Assembly (NCBI RefSeq): GCF_000143415.4
Contig: NW_003314264.1
Span: 155,942 to 208,613 of the forward strand
Direction: 5' to 3'
DNA: 52,672 nt
DNA from: Selaginella moellendorffii
Taxonomy: Eukaryota > Streptophyta > Lycopodiopsida > Selaginellales > Selaginellaceae
Position 1 is the stretch's first letter. Each line of letters begins with the position of its first letter. Shown piece by piece: positions 1 through 9,659 of this stretch. The notes below the pieces were generated by a model. The model searched no databases. It saw only the letters and a program-made list of their open reading frames with translations, and was not told the origin of the DNA. The position numbers and the translations under genes are program-made.

Positions 1-710
1 AGGGATAGTGAGGTCTAGGAACTAGTTTTGAAGGGACTCTCCAGTTGGGCTTCCAAACCGACTTGAGGTTGAGACTGGGACCGAGGGGCCTTGGGTGGGA
101 GTGAGCATGGACTTGGCTGGTGCCGAAGGGGCCATCCAAGGAAGTGCTCAAGAGCAGCTCCCATTCCCGAAAGGGAAACCGACTGCGGTGCTCCCGGCTC
201 AGGTGGAGTGGTGCCCCACTTGAGTACCTTGTGGCTCATTGGTCCTCGCCCTTCCGGGGGCTTGGGCCTTCCCTTCGGGATGGAAGAGGGGGGGGTAGAG
301 GTACCCATACCGGGCCGTTAGGCCACGGTGTTTCGCCCCGACGTCCCGAAGCAAGTGCTGCACCCAAGGCTTGGGATTTAGAGGGTCACATGATCAAGTC
401 TTGTGGTACCAAGGGGTGTTAGGAATTTGGAGGCTTGGTGTGCTTGGCTGCTTGTGCCTGCGGGGAGTGTAGCCGAACCTTAAGTCCAGTCTAACCCGGG
501 GAGGGGGATTGGGAGAGATTTGGGAATCCGTAGATGGATGCCTAACACTCCGTTGCTCGTGCAGTGAGTAGCTGAAACCAAGTAGGACCAAGTAGGAGCT
601 GGTAGCATAGGCGAGAACCTTGGCGAGGGAACTTAGCACAAGCCAAGGCAGAGTTTGTCGGATAGATGAGGTAAGCTGGCAAATTGGAAAGGAAAAATTT
701 GTGGCTTACA
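1..710 (+). mobile_element. LTR of a distant family-A relative (partial, cut by window start)
   Basis: The end, GGAAAAATTTGTGGCTTACA at 691-710, closely resembles the family-A LTR end (GGAAAAATTAGTCGCTTACA). Upstream, scattered blocks also match the A LTR in the same order: 'AAGTGCTCAAGAGC' near 146, 'GGCCACGGTGTT' near 320, and a short trace of the GAGACTGGGACCGAG-type repeat near 70-90. Overall similarity is low, so this is a related family or very old member. No primer-binding site follows, and family-B internal sequence begins within a few bases, so this is a solo LTR or a 3' LTR inserted in a B element. The 5' end lies outside the window, so the TSD cannot be tested. The short open frames here are not believable genes. 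Confidence 0.6.
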
Positions 711-715
711 GAGTA

Positions 716-870
716 CCACTCAGCTTACAAAGGAATAATACATCCCTGCCGGCAGGGACATAGAGAGAAGGCCAAAGGCCCAACTTCCCCTGAGCAAGAA
801 ATCAACCCCGTTGGGAAGATTTAGACAACTATTGTAAACAAGCAGATTAAGTCTTGATAGGATACATCCC
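716..870 (-). other. Family-B 3' internal untranslated block (partial)
   Basis: Homologous to 4131-4260 (same strand) and to 9290-9400 (opposite strand): shared landmarks are 'GCTTACAAA', 'GGGACATAGAGAGAAG' and a 'TGTAAACA..CAGATTAA' stretch. It lies just upstream of the polypurine tract in complete B elements. Here the polypurine tract and 3' LTR are lost or displaced by the LTR that ends at 710. Confidence 0.65.
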
Positions 871-985
871 GACGATGCTAATCCTTATCACGTCGATACC
901 TATCTTGAGCTTTGCCCATTGCCTCAATAGCTCTAGACCAACCTTGGCGTAGCTGCTCTGCCTAAGTCTCAACGGTCGGGACCAG
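871..985 (-). pseudogene. Integrase C-terminal remnant (family B)
   Basis: The minus strand encodes a stretch reading QLRQGWSRAIEAMGKAQDRY followed by RRDKD. This resembles the charged helix after the catalytic core of Ty3/gypsy integrases, before the GPY/F region. The catalytic D,D,E residues are absent from this fragment. It abuts the RT fragment directly, so everything between RT and the integrase tail has been deleted. The fragment is short; the assignment rests on similarity of pattern and position. Confidence 0.45.
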
Positions 986-987
986 CA

Positions 988-1258
988 TTACAGACATTGG
1001 TTTTGGTACAACAATCTGAACAATCTGACTAGAACATCGTCGATATATAGGACAATAAATGCGTCCAAATAATCTCTGAATATTCTATCCATCATAGTGC
1101 TGAACGTTGCTGGAGCATTGCATAACCTAAATGATATAACAAGGAACCTATAAGATCTATATTGAGTTTTAAAGGCTGTCTTCTCCACATCCTGATCCGC
1201 CACCTGTATCTGATGATACCTAGACTGCAAATCAAGTCGCGTAAAATACTTAGCCTCT
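988..1258 (-). pseudogene. Reverse transcriptase fragment (Ty3/gypsy, family B)
   Basis: The minus-strand frame contains the LDLQSRYHQI block (usually DLRSGYHQI), ADQDVEKTAF, FLVISFRLCNAPATF (usually FLVMPFGLTNAPATF) and the catalytic YIDD box. These are the central palm motifs of Ty3/gypsy RT in the right order. Fingers and thumb are missing and the frame shifts after YIDDVLV. At about 1258 it joins gag sequence directly, which marks a deletion of protease and the start of RT. It is non-functional. Confidence 0.8.
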
Positions 1259-1299
1259 CGTCAACCCCTTCAGCTTCACCACCACTATCTTCCCTCATG

Positions 1300-2620
1300 A
1301 CATTAACACGAGACCTTGTCTTATGCTTGTTGGGACATTTCGAGGACCTATGTCTTAACTCTCCACAATGGAAGGAATGACCCACACTACCCATTCTTCT
1401 AGGAGCAGGTTTTGCAAGTTGCTGCTGCTTGTACCCACCAGGAGGAGGAGTAGAGGGCCTAGGACCAGAAGAAGCTGGTGGTGGTCTCCAACCACCACCA
1501 CCTTTGTTAACTATAGCTTGTGAGCCTCCAAGGCAGTACCTGCCTTCCACCCTCTATTTCCGGTCACCTTGTTTATTCCTAGAATTCTTATTCTTGTCCA
1601 AGGTACCAGCATTAGCTGCTGATATTGTTCCATGAGTGAATGGCTAAAGGCAACTTGCTATGCTACCTCCTTACACTCCAGGTATGTCTTCGGCTTAAAC
1701 TTCAAAATCTCATTGCGAGAAAGTGAACTTAACCCTCAAGAAAATAACTTTGAGCATCTTCATCACTCATATTTGCAATCATAATGTGCTTCTGAGCAAA
1801 TGCATTAACATAATGCATGAGGTCCACTCGCTGCTTTAACCATCACAGCTCCACGTGAAGTCTCAGACCAAGATCATCTAGCAAGTATTCCTTATGGATA
1901 CAAGACCGCATCTTGGTCCAACTTCTAGGCTGCCCTTTTTTAGCACACACTTAGCACCACCAAGTTTTGGCATAATCAGTGAGAAAGGATTATGTGCACG
2001 CAACTTTCCTATGATCATCTACGTTTGCCACTATGAAAATAGTTTTCCATATTATAGACCCAGTCTTCCAAAACCTAATAGTTTCATATGCCTTTGAAAT
2101 TGGGTGGTTTCGGAGGCTTGAACTTTGAAACTTGTGCAACTAGGAGCAGTTGTAGAACTTCATCATCCTCAAAACTTGAAGAGGAGTCTGGTTGGTTAGA
2201 TTTAGCTGGTTTAGCTGCCTTAGCTTCTTTCTTCCTATTCTTGTTCTCCTTCTTCAATTTGTGAATTTCCCTTCACAAATTCTTGATCTTGACTTCATGA
2301 GCCGTACGCTACAGCGTCGTAGCATCTAGCTCTTCCTCTTCTGAATCAACCTTAGCCTCTTCCGCAACATCTTTAGTAGGAGTTTCTTCCTCTCGATTCG
2401 CCCACCTAGAGGTTTCAGCGTCATCAGCATGGTTCCTTTTCACCATCCTATTAGCTGCATGCATGCCTCTATTAGTAACTAAACATGCATACAACGTTCT
2501 TACCGAATGGTGCAATCCAACTAATCCTACACAATTGCTTCGATCTACAAAAAAAGTCTCTGCGTATGCAACTTGAGTCAGAAAATCTGACAAAAGATGA
2601 ATAGGAATCGCTAAGACAAT
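1300..2620 (-). pseudogene. gag polyprotein remnant (family B), with zinc knuckle
   Basis: Three pieces are readable on the minus strand. The first, 2668-2309, has a leader reading into DRSNCVGLVGLHHSVRTLYA and ends in an acidic stretch (EEETPTKDVAEEAKVDSEEE). The second, around 1830-1700, includes MHYVNAFAQKHIMIANMSDE, which resembles the capsid segment of plant gag. The third, 1550-1310, has a Pro/Gly-rich linker and a degenerate CCHC knuckle (HCGELRHRSSKCP, first Cys replaced). Frameshifts and stops separate them. In a working element gag would form the virus-like particle. Confidence 0.65.
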
Positions 2621-2621
2621 T

Positions 2622-2633
2622 TCTCTAATACCA
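2622..2633 (-). other. Primer-binding site, family-B element
   Basis: On the minus strand it reads TGGTATTAGAGA, two bases after the LTR end. It matches the plant initiator tRNA-Met complement TGGTATCAGAGC except for two changes. Its position fixes LTR 2636-3884 as the 5' LTR of the element to the left. Confidence 0.75.
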
Positions 2634-2892
2634 AATGTAGCGCACCTAAATTTGGAGTTGAACTCCAAGCCTATTGTGCTACAAAACGAGGCTCCAGTAC
2701 AATCCCACGAGCATTAGCTCCCCGTATCCAACACCTGCATGCAAAATGGTGTTATTTTGGCACAATTTTGGCATACTAGTAGCTTAACGCGAGGAGGAGG
2801 GTACCCCACCGACTAAAGCAATGTGGAGCTTGGGCTTAGACCCAAGCTAGATGCAAAACAAGGAGTGACATAACCCAATAGGAGCCAAATTA

Positions 2893-3008
2893 ATGTCTCA
2901 AGCGGTTGGACATGCATTCCAACCACTATCCCTATTATACATTTGGAACCATGTCTCAAGCGGTTGGACATGCATTTCAACCACTATCCCTATTATACAT
3001 TTGGAACC
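2893..3008. repeat. 58-bp tandem duplication inside a B LTR
   Basis: ATGTCTCAAGCGGTTGGACA starts at 2893 and again at 2951, and each copy continues through 'CCCTATTATACATTTGGAACC'-type sequence. The two copies differ at about one position. Other B LTRs (6118, 21455) carry this segment once, so this is a private, recent duplication. Confidence 0.9.
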
Positions 3009-3016
3009 TCCTATAG

Positions 3017-3039
3017 CCCCCCCGCCCCCCCCCCCCCCC
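3017..3039. repeat. Poly-C tract in B LTR
   Basis: A run of C interrupted by a single G. The same place in other B LTRs also has a homopolymer: 8833-8843 (C), 19321-19331 (G, opposite orientation), 6190-6199 (interrupted C) and just before the assembly gap at 21539. It is a family-wide, length-variable feature. Confidence 0.9.
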
Positions 3040-3884
3040 TTTGAGGAACACATGCTTTGGGCTTTCACCCCAAGCGTCCTTTAGTACTAGGAGTTAGTCC
3101 TTAGGACAAGCTCAAAATTTACTAAATATGGAATGTCCCTAGATTGCAAATTTGGACATGGGACTAACACCATTGTTTCGGGCCAAAATCTACATTCTGT
3201 AGATATGTCAAATGTGCGAATCTAGACACTTTCCATAATTAGTATTTAGGATCGAAATGAGACCAACACAAAGGGCATGATAGCAAGGGTGTTTGGCAGA
3301 CACGATAAGCTATTATTCGGCAATATTGAGGGACTAGTCTCAATACACAAGGGTTCTTGCCAAGCTAGTGCAAGATAGAGCAAAAGAAAACTAAAAGCCA
3401 AGCCAAAAATGTTTAGCTAGAAACACATAGGAGTTCCTACCTTATGTCCATCTGGCTAAGTACAGATGCTAAACCCAATTTACTAATACTTGGACAAGAG
3501 GGGCTAATGATGGGAACTAGGAGTATCGACCTTCTGCCGTCATGGCAGTAAGGGAAGAGTTATTATAAGGACTAGCTGATAAGTATCTTTTGATACTCAA
3601 AGTCACATTTGCGACAGTTTCTAACACTAGCAAGTGCAAGCTAACAACATGAATTTCTCATCACTATATCAAGTATGCTTGATTAAATGACAATTTAGGA
3701 TTTTGTTCCTTAGTGCCCTTCCAGTCTAAGTGCACATGTGATGACTAGTTTCTCAACTAGTTTAGGTAGAGACTGATAAAGGATCCAACAATATTGACCT
3801 CTTACCATTGTGGCAGTAAGAAAAAAATATTTGAAATGACTAGTCAATAGGTAACTTTCGATACCCAAAATCACATTTGCGACA

Positions 3885-3897
3885 CTCTCCCCCTTTT
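3885..3897 (-). other. Polypurine tract, family-B element
   Basis: On the minus strand AAAAGGGGGAGAG directly precedes the LTR start. The plus-strand B copy has AAGGGGGGGAGAG at 9630-9642 in the same position. Confidence 0.8.
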
Positions 3898-4285
3898 AGG
3901 GAAGATCAATGTCCTTGTTGATGCATACTATAGTCTCAAGCACTGTCAAGGAACCAACTCCAGAACAAGTTTACGGTGTTCACACAGTGTGAAAAATGCA
4001 CCAACTTAAATGAGTTTTGAGGCAACCTCTTTGTTTAACATGGATACACTACCAACTCAGACACCTTCCAGCTGTTACCAACAAGGAAATGACCAATAGA
4101 GTTAGACACCCTTGCTGCTTTGGCTATCATTTAGCTTACAAAAGTGTGATATGCCCCTGCCCATAGGGACATAGAGAGAAGCTAGAGGCTTCAACCCTCA
4201 TGAGCAAAGAAACAAAACTAATTAGTAAGATTTATATAGACTACTGTAAATAGGCAGTTAAAGTTGTTTATATGGTCATACCCAT
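3885..4285 (-). other. Family-B 3' internal untranslated region
   Basis: About 400 bp ending at the polypurine tract. It is the reverse complement of 9243-9642 with many substitutions; shared landmarks include 'AACTCCAG', 'CACACAGTGTGA', 'GGGACATAGAGAGAAG' and the 'TATAAACAACT' end. No coding potential is visible. Confidence 0.75.
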
Positions 4286-5854
4286 TAAACGAAATAAGGA
4301 ACATTGAGAGAGAAGCATATGATGTGACCAGTCGACAGTAGCTACCCTATGACTAAAGATTTTACCATGCACACGAAGTGCCAAAGTTAATCTGCCTATA
4401 CTAGCCCAAACTTAAAGATCAATAAATGGAAAATATCAAAGTTAGAGACAATGATATCTAAGAGAGTTAATTATCAATGAATAAATTCTATATTAGAGCA
4501 CAAAAGTATTCTAAATAAGTTATAATCAACTATCCTAGATGGTAGTCAATCATTATCAATGATTGCTAGATGTGAAAGCTAACTTCAACATCGGAGTTAA
4601 TAAGCCAGAATGCCTTCCCTAATAACTTTTAACAAATGGAACAATGAGTATAAAACTCAAAGAATCAAAAGCTTGAAGTAGTCTATATTCAAGTCTTGTA
4701 TAATAATAATCACAAGTCTTGTATGAACTAACTTCAATGCTAAAGAATAAATCATAGTACAACCCACAATATCTTCCTCAACACATCAATAAGCTAAACT
4801 TCATAATACAAAGCTAATAAAGAGCATGTTTGCATCAATCCAAAAGCTATGCTCAACTAGTGACCACTAAACAATCCTTCATGAATCCATCTATAGCAAA
4901 ATAAAACTAACTTAATAACAAGCATAAGAAGAACCATTAATGATTAATATATCTTCAACTCAAATCTAATAAAGACTCAACATGTTTAATATTGATCACT
5001 AACTCTTCTTCTAGTAAAGTTAGCATAGTCCATGACTAAATCACTTTTCAAGGAAATGCTCAAAACTCAACCCCTATTAAATAATCTTATCTAGAACACA
5101 ACTAACTCAACTTGCCACTCAGCTCATTTGAATAAAAATAGTTACTAATTAGCAAATGCACTAATGCTAATAACATAAAGTTACAGCTAAATCATTAACA
5201 CTATCCACATTGAGACTAGTAAAACTCAATATCAATCTTATAGAGAGATATCTCACTTCACTCAAAGCTCTTTAACAAAAAAGCTAACCAAAGTCAAAGA
5301 GACCTTAGTTAATATCTGAGGTGAATCCTTCAATAATACTCAATTATAGATAACACATCAAGGACTAATTCACCACATCCAAGATTAAATGAAATCCAAC
5401 ACCGCGGACTAAATGCAACCAAATGATATCAACAACATGGAAAAACCATGTAAGTCTAACGATACGATCTTTTGCAACACCATTTGGTAAAGCAAACTTA
5501 TCACTAATAAATCTTCATTGAGCAAAGCAAGTGTTAAAAGTCCTCGATGAAGTATATAAGTTATCACTAATCACAAAGCAATTGACAACTACCTTTCATC
5601 TTGCCTTCACAAGACCCAACCACTAAACTCATATAATCAAGTCATATATTTATCCAACATGAGCGTAATACCCCAGTTATGAGATATAGGAACATGAACA
5701 AACACAAACTAAATGACTACTCGAATGTAATCAAATTGCAATAAGCTCACTAACATGTTTAGCCAATAACTTTAAGCATGCCTTGAAGAGGCTAGCTATG
5801 CATGATCAACACTTAGTCAAAACTAAAGTAAAGATCATGATATGGACTCATATG
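4286..5854. other. AT-rich DNA without recognisable features
   Basis: No open frame of note on either strand and no tRNA, LTR end or tandem repeat that I can see. By position it should be internal sequence of a minus-strand B element, but no retrotransposon protein motif is readable. It may be highly decayed or non-coding internal sequence. Confidence 0.5.
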
Positions 5855-6301
5855 TGTAGCACACATGAATTTAGAGTTGAACTCTAAGCCTATTGCACTA
5901 TAGAACAAAAGTCCAATACAATCCCACAAGCACTAGCTCCTTGTATTTAACACTTGTATGCAAAATGGTGTTAGACAATATTTGGCATAATTTTGGTATA
6001 CTGGTGGCCTAATGCAAAGAAGAAGGTACCCCACCAACTAGAGTAGTATGGAGCTTGATCTTAGACCCAAGTCAGACGTAGAACAAAGAGTGACACAGCT
6101 CAGCAGGAGCCAAACTAATGTCTCAAGTGGTCAAACACAACCACTATCCCTACTATACATTTAGAACCCTCTATAGCTCCCCCATATCCCCGCCCCCCCT
6201 TGACGGGCTACCAAAGGGATCCAATTGTATTGACTTCCTGCTGTCATAGCAGTAAGGAAAGAGTGTTTGTAAGGATTGACTAATAAATATTTTTCAATAC
6301 C
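5855..6301 (-). mobile_element. Truncated family-B LTR
   Basis: The left end TGTAGCACACATGAATTTAG matches the B LTR end seen at 2636 and 21194. The right part (6210-6301) matches the B LTR start region, with the 'CTGTCATAGCAGTAAGGAAAG' type block. The last 20 or so bases of the LTR (CACATTTGCGACA) are lacking, and the middle is deleted at the C-rich stretch near 6200, where 'CCCCCCCTTGACGGGC' jumps to the 'GGATCCAAT' block. No primer-binding site remains on its left. Confidence 0.65.
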
Positions 6302-8288
6302 TCGAGAAAAATGATCAACAGATCAGCTATTGGAAAAGTCAAGAAAATTTATCCATCCTAAAGAAAAAATGACTCTCAGTATAGGAATACAAACTTTCAA
6401 AACTCAACCAACTTCTTTCTACTAACAACGTCACATATGTTCACCTCAACACAAATTCTCATGACCTAATAGTATGTCTAAGTATCAAACTTCCCAATAT
6501 CCAATATAGACTATTGTAAAATGCAAATGAATACCCAAAACCCAATCACGAAGACCATATCTTCAAATATCCACATTGCACTAACACTCTTATTCAATCA
6601 CCTTCAAGATCTAGTATGAAGCTAAAACACTAACAAGAAAAATGATATGAAAAATAAAAATTTAAGGAAAATTTCTCATCACTCAAAATAATAATGCCAC
6701 TTCCACTAACACAAGTACTAGTAATGTCAATGCCTCAACTACATACCTTCTTGATTCAACAATTTACTCCAAGTGTTAATGAATAAATCAATACGTTATA
6801 GCAAATGAATGCTACAACTTTTTCTATCACCTTATAGGTAAACCCTCAAGGAAATAAAGTACTAACTTAAGCTTAGCATAATGGATCATTATTGAGAATC
6901 CAAGTAACTTCATAAACATATTACTCATAATTAGATGGATATGATATAAAAATCACAATAACTTGATCATCAATTGCGCAACACCACAAGCAAGCCTATA
7001 TTATTACCTAAAATTTTACATGAGTATCAAATGCCAACTCTATTTGATAAAATGCAATATAAACACCACACCCCACTGATAGAGATTTATAACACCAAAA
7101 ACCATTAACTTTTATTCATAACATGAACAAGCTCATGCCATTCTCTTTCCCACCAAACTCAGAACTAATTCAACATTAAGCTACTCAAGGAGTAATAGCA
7201 AGGTTCTTTAGAAAATAATTGAGCATTCTAACCCAAGTCTTTTGATAACAAGTTTAGACAAAATGGGTTAGCACTTCACTACTATCTATCCCACGACTCA
7301 CCACTTGTAAGACCATCATAACTAATATGCACTAAAGTAGGGACTCTTGATTGCATGATGTGAATATGAGCAATGAGTCACACTTTTTTGCAAATCATCT
7401 TTCCAAGAAGAGAAAATGATTTACGTGTTTGATCCTTTGTCCACTCTCTTTTTGGACTCTACTTTGACCAAACCTCAAGCATGCTTTATTTCGTTAAAGT
7501 GGAACTTATTTAGTAAAGTGGGACATTAATTAGCATGTGTCCACATGCCATTTCCTAGTACTTAATTAATATTTATTAATACTTCTATCAGTTTTTTAAT
7601 TTATTTTTTATATTTCACAATATTATAACACAAAATCATATGAAAAGTTTTTAATTTATAAATTATAAAGCTAAAACTTCAATTTTTTATTGTTGTTATA
7701 AAAATGGCATGTGGCCACACACCATAAGTGGGATAATGAAAAGTTCCATTTTAATGAAATAAAGCATAAGCGTGCTTTTGCACTGCCTTTAGTCCAATCC
7801 AAGAAAAGTATATAAGAGAGCATGGCAATGACTACTTGATCTAATAGACTAATCCCTACAATCTTGATTAACCCACTTGTAATCATGCCTACGAAGGATC
7901 TACTAGTGTTATGCTAAACAACTATAGACCAACCTATTTACCATTTATAGCAAATGTAAGTAAGGTTTACTTTTACCTATGGTACAAGGAACAACTCATG
8001 AAACCATTGATAGGCTAACATTAATCTTGCCAACTCAAAGTGTAACCTTGAGTTATTAATGTGCCTAACCCACAAGCCCAAGCATAAACTTGTGCAAATG
8101 GGACATCTCAATCCATCTTATGAACCTAAGAGTAAGCTCACATAATATGGTACGAAAAAGTAACTAAAATCCACAACCAAAGAACGAATGCAAAAGTCTT
8201 AACACCCAAACGTGTACCCACTTAAACCATTGTTTTTACAATGAGACTAGTTGCCCAATCTTATTGAGTAGTACTCATTGAGACTCAT
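6302..8288. other. AT-rich DNA, mostly without recognisable features
   Basis: No coding potential. The only clear structure is the inverted repeat at 7451-7812. From 8288 leftwards it would be the 5' leader of the minus-strand B element whose primer-binding site is at 8289-8300. Confidence 0.5.
7451..7812. mobile_element. Foldback (MITE-like) inverted repeat
   Basis: The left arm (7478-7553) contains 'ATGCTTTATTTCGTTAAAGT', 'GGAAC' and 'CCACATGCCATTTCC'. The right arm (7702-7775) in reverse complement contains 'ATGCTTTATTTCATTAAAAT', 'GGAAC' and 'CCACATGCCATTTTT'. Weaker symmetry extends outward to a shared TTGGACT near 7453 and 7790. The loop of about 150 bp is AT-rich and non-coding. Arms are imperfect (roughly 75-80% by eye). 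It resembles a miniature inverted-repeat or foldback element; I could not define a target duplication. Confidence 0.6.
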
Positions 8289-8300
8289 TCTTTGATACCA
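8289..8300 (-). other. Primer-binding site, second family-B element
   Basis: Minus strand reads TGGTATCAAAGA, two bases after the LTR end. It is tRNA-Met-like with changes in the last third. Confidence 0.7.
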
Positions 8301-8302
8301 AA

Positions 8303-9237
8303 TGTAACACATGTGGTTTTCACCCTTTATCCTAATTTATCATAAAATAATCATGAAGTAGAACCTAAACCCTCTATATGCCATATATCACATGCCATGT
8401 GTCCAAGGACAGTGGTGGGGAACCTAAGTTTTAGGGCCTTGGGCCACTAAATAAAAGAACGAAGCCAAACTCTTAAGCATGGAGCCAAGGAGAAAAAGTA
8501 CTAGAGCATGGAGTGGCTCCTAAGCATACAGCCCAAGGAGCGAAGGGATAGGAGCACAAAGTGATATAGGAACAGTCTTAGAGCATCTAAAATCCCAATG
8601 CTAAGACTAGCACACAAAACGGAACTAAACAGAGTTTGGTGCTATTTTAGCATACTAGTGGCATAACATGAGGATATAAGTACTCCACCAGTTAGCATGG
8701 TGTGGAACTTGGGCTTAGACCCAAGCCAAATGCAGAACAAGAATAGGCATGCAAGCAAAAGCTAGACTATGTCTTAGGTTTGTCAGCCATGCCTGACCTA
8801 CCCACTACCCCTACTATACATTTGAAACACAGCCCCCCCCCCCTGAGGAATGTATGCTTTGGGCTTTCACTCTTAGCCATCCTTAGTACATCTCTAGGAC
8901 TAGCTCAAAACTTACTAAATATGAAATGGTGCTAAATTGCTAATTTGGGCATGGGATAGATACCATTGTGTTCAAGATAATCTTTACATTAAGCAAACAA
9001 CATAAGTTTCTCATCACTATGTCAAGTATGTTTGACTAAATGACAACTTAGGATTTCCTTCCTTAGTGCCCTTCCGGTCCAAATGCACATATGATGGCCA
9101 GTTCCTCAATTAGCTTAGGTAGAGATTGATAAAGGATCTAGCAATATTGACTTCTTGCCGTCGTGGCAGTAAGGAAAGAATATCCAAAAGGACTAGTCGA
9201 GAGGTAATTTTCAATACCCAAAGTCACATTTCCGACA
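8303..9237 (-). mobile_element. Family-B LTR (5' LTR of a minus-strand element)
   Basis: Runs on the minus strand from TGTCGGAAATGTGACTTTGG to ACCACATGTGTTACA, 935 bp. It aligns along its length with the three pieces of the plus-strand LTR at 9643-19854 and with most of 2636-3884. The poly-C tract is at 8833-8843. The bases to its right are not polypurine, which supports a 5' rather than a 3' LTR. The internal region to the left has lost all recognisable coding sequence. Confidence 0.7.
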
Positions 9238-9242
9238 AAAAG

Positions 9243-9642
9243 GGCGTGACTGTATAAACAACTCTAACTACCTGTTTACAGTAGTCTATCTAAACCTTAC
9301 CAATGGGTTTCGTTTATTTGCTTAGGAGGGTTGGGGCCTTTAGCTTCTCTCTCTATATCTTTGCAAATAGGGGCGTATCATTCTTTTGTAAGCTAGGTGA
9401 CACCTAGAGTAGCAAGGGTGGCAAACTTCATTAGTCATTTCTTTGTTGGCAACAACTAGAAGGTGTCTGAGTTGGTAGCACATCCGCATTAGACAAAGAG
9501 GTTGCCTCATAACTCATTTAAGTTGGTGCATTTCTCACACAGTATGAACACCATGAACTTTTTCTGGAGTTGGTTCCTTGGCAGTGCTGGAGACTATAGT
9601 ATGTATCAACAAGGATATCAATCTTCCTCAAGGGGGGGAGAG
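9243..9642 (+). other. Family-B 3' internal untranslated region (plus strand)
   Basis: Plus-strand counterpart of 3885-4285, ending in the polypurine tract AAGGGGGGGAGAG (9630-9642). Its 5' side is cut off at the minus-strand LTR ending at 9237. The short open frames over it are not conserved in the other copies. Confidence 0.7.
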
Positions 9643-9654
9643 TGTTACGAATAT

Positions 9655-9659
9655 GATTG
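9655..9659. repeat. Target-site duplication, left (GATTG)
   Basis: GATTG directly before TGTGAGACAC; repeated at 11184-11188. Confidence 0.9.

Larger units (their letters stand above)
711..2635 (-). mobile_element. Decayed internal region of a family-B Ty3/gypsy retrotransposon
   Basis: Read on the minus strand from the primer-binding site at 2622-2633, the order is gag (about 2620 to 1300), a reverse-transcriptase fragment (1258-988), an integrase C-terminal remnant (985-871) and a 3' untranslated block (870-716). The 3' block matches the equivalent blocks at 3885-4285 and 9243-9642 (for example 'GGGACATAGAGAGAAG'). The order matches Ty3/gypsy, but protease, the first half of RT, RNase H and most of integrase are missing, so large internal deletions have occurred. 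Frames are broken by stops and shifts; the element cannot move by itself. Confidence 0.75.
2636..3884 (-). mobile_element. Family-B LTR, chimeric, shared between two internal regions
   Basis: Minus-strand LTR running TGTCGCAAATGTGA ... GCGCTACA. On its left is a primer-binding site and on its right a polypurine tract plus 3' internal sequence, so the same LTR serves as the 5' LTR of one element and the 3' LTR of another. The start sequence occurs twice, at 3884 and again near 3617: 3525-3617 is a diverged copy of 3785-3884 (both contain the 'GGCAGTAAG' block and end in 'TTTGCGACA'). At 1249 bp it is about 300 bp longer than the LTR at 8303-9237. It also holds a 58-bp tandem duplication and a long poly-C tract. 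Confidence 0.75.
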
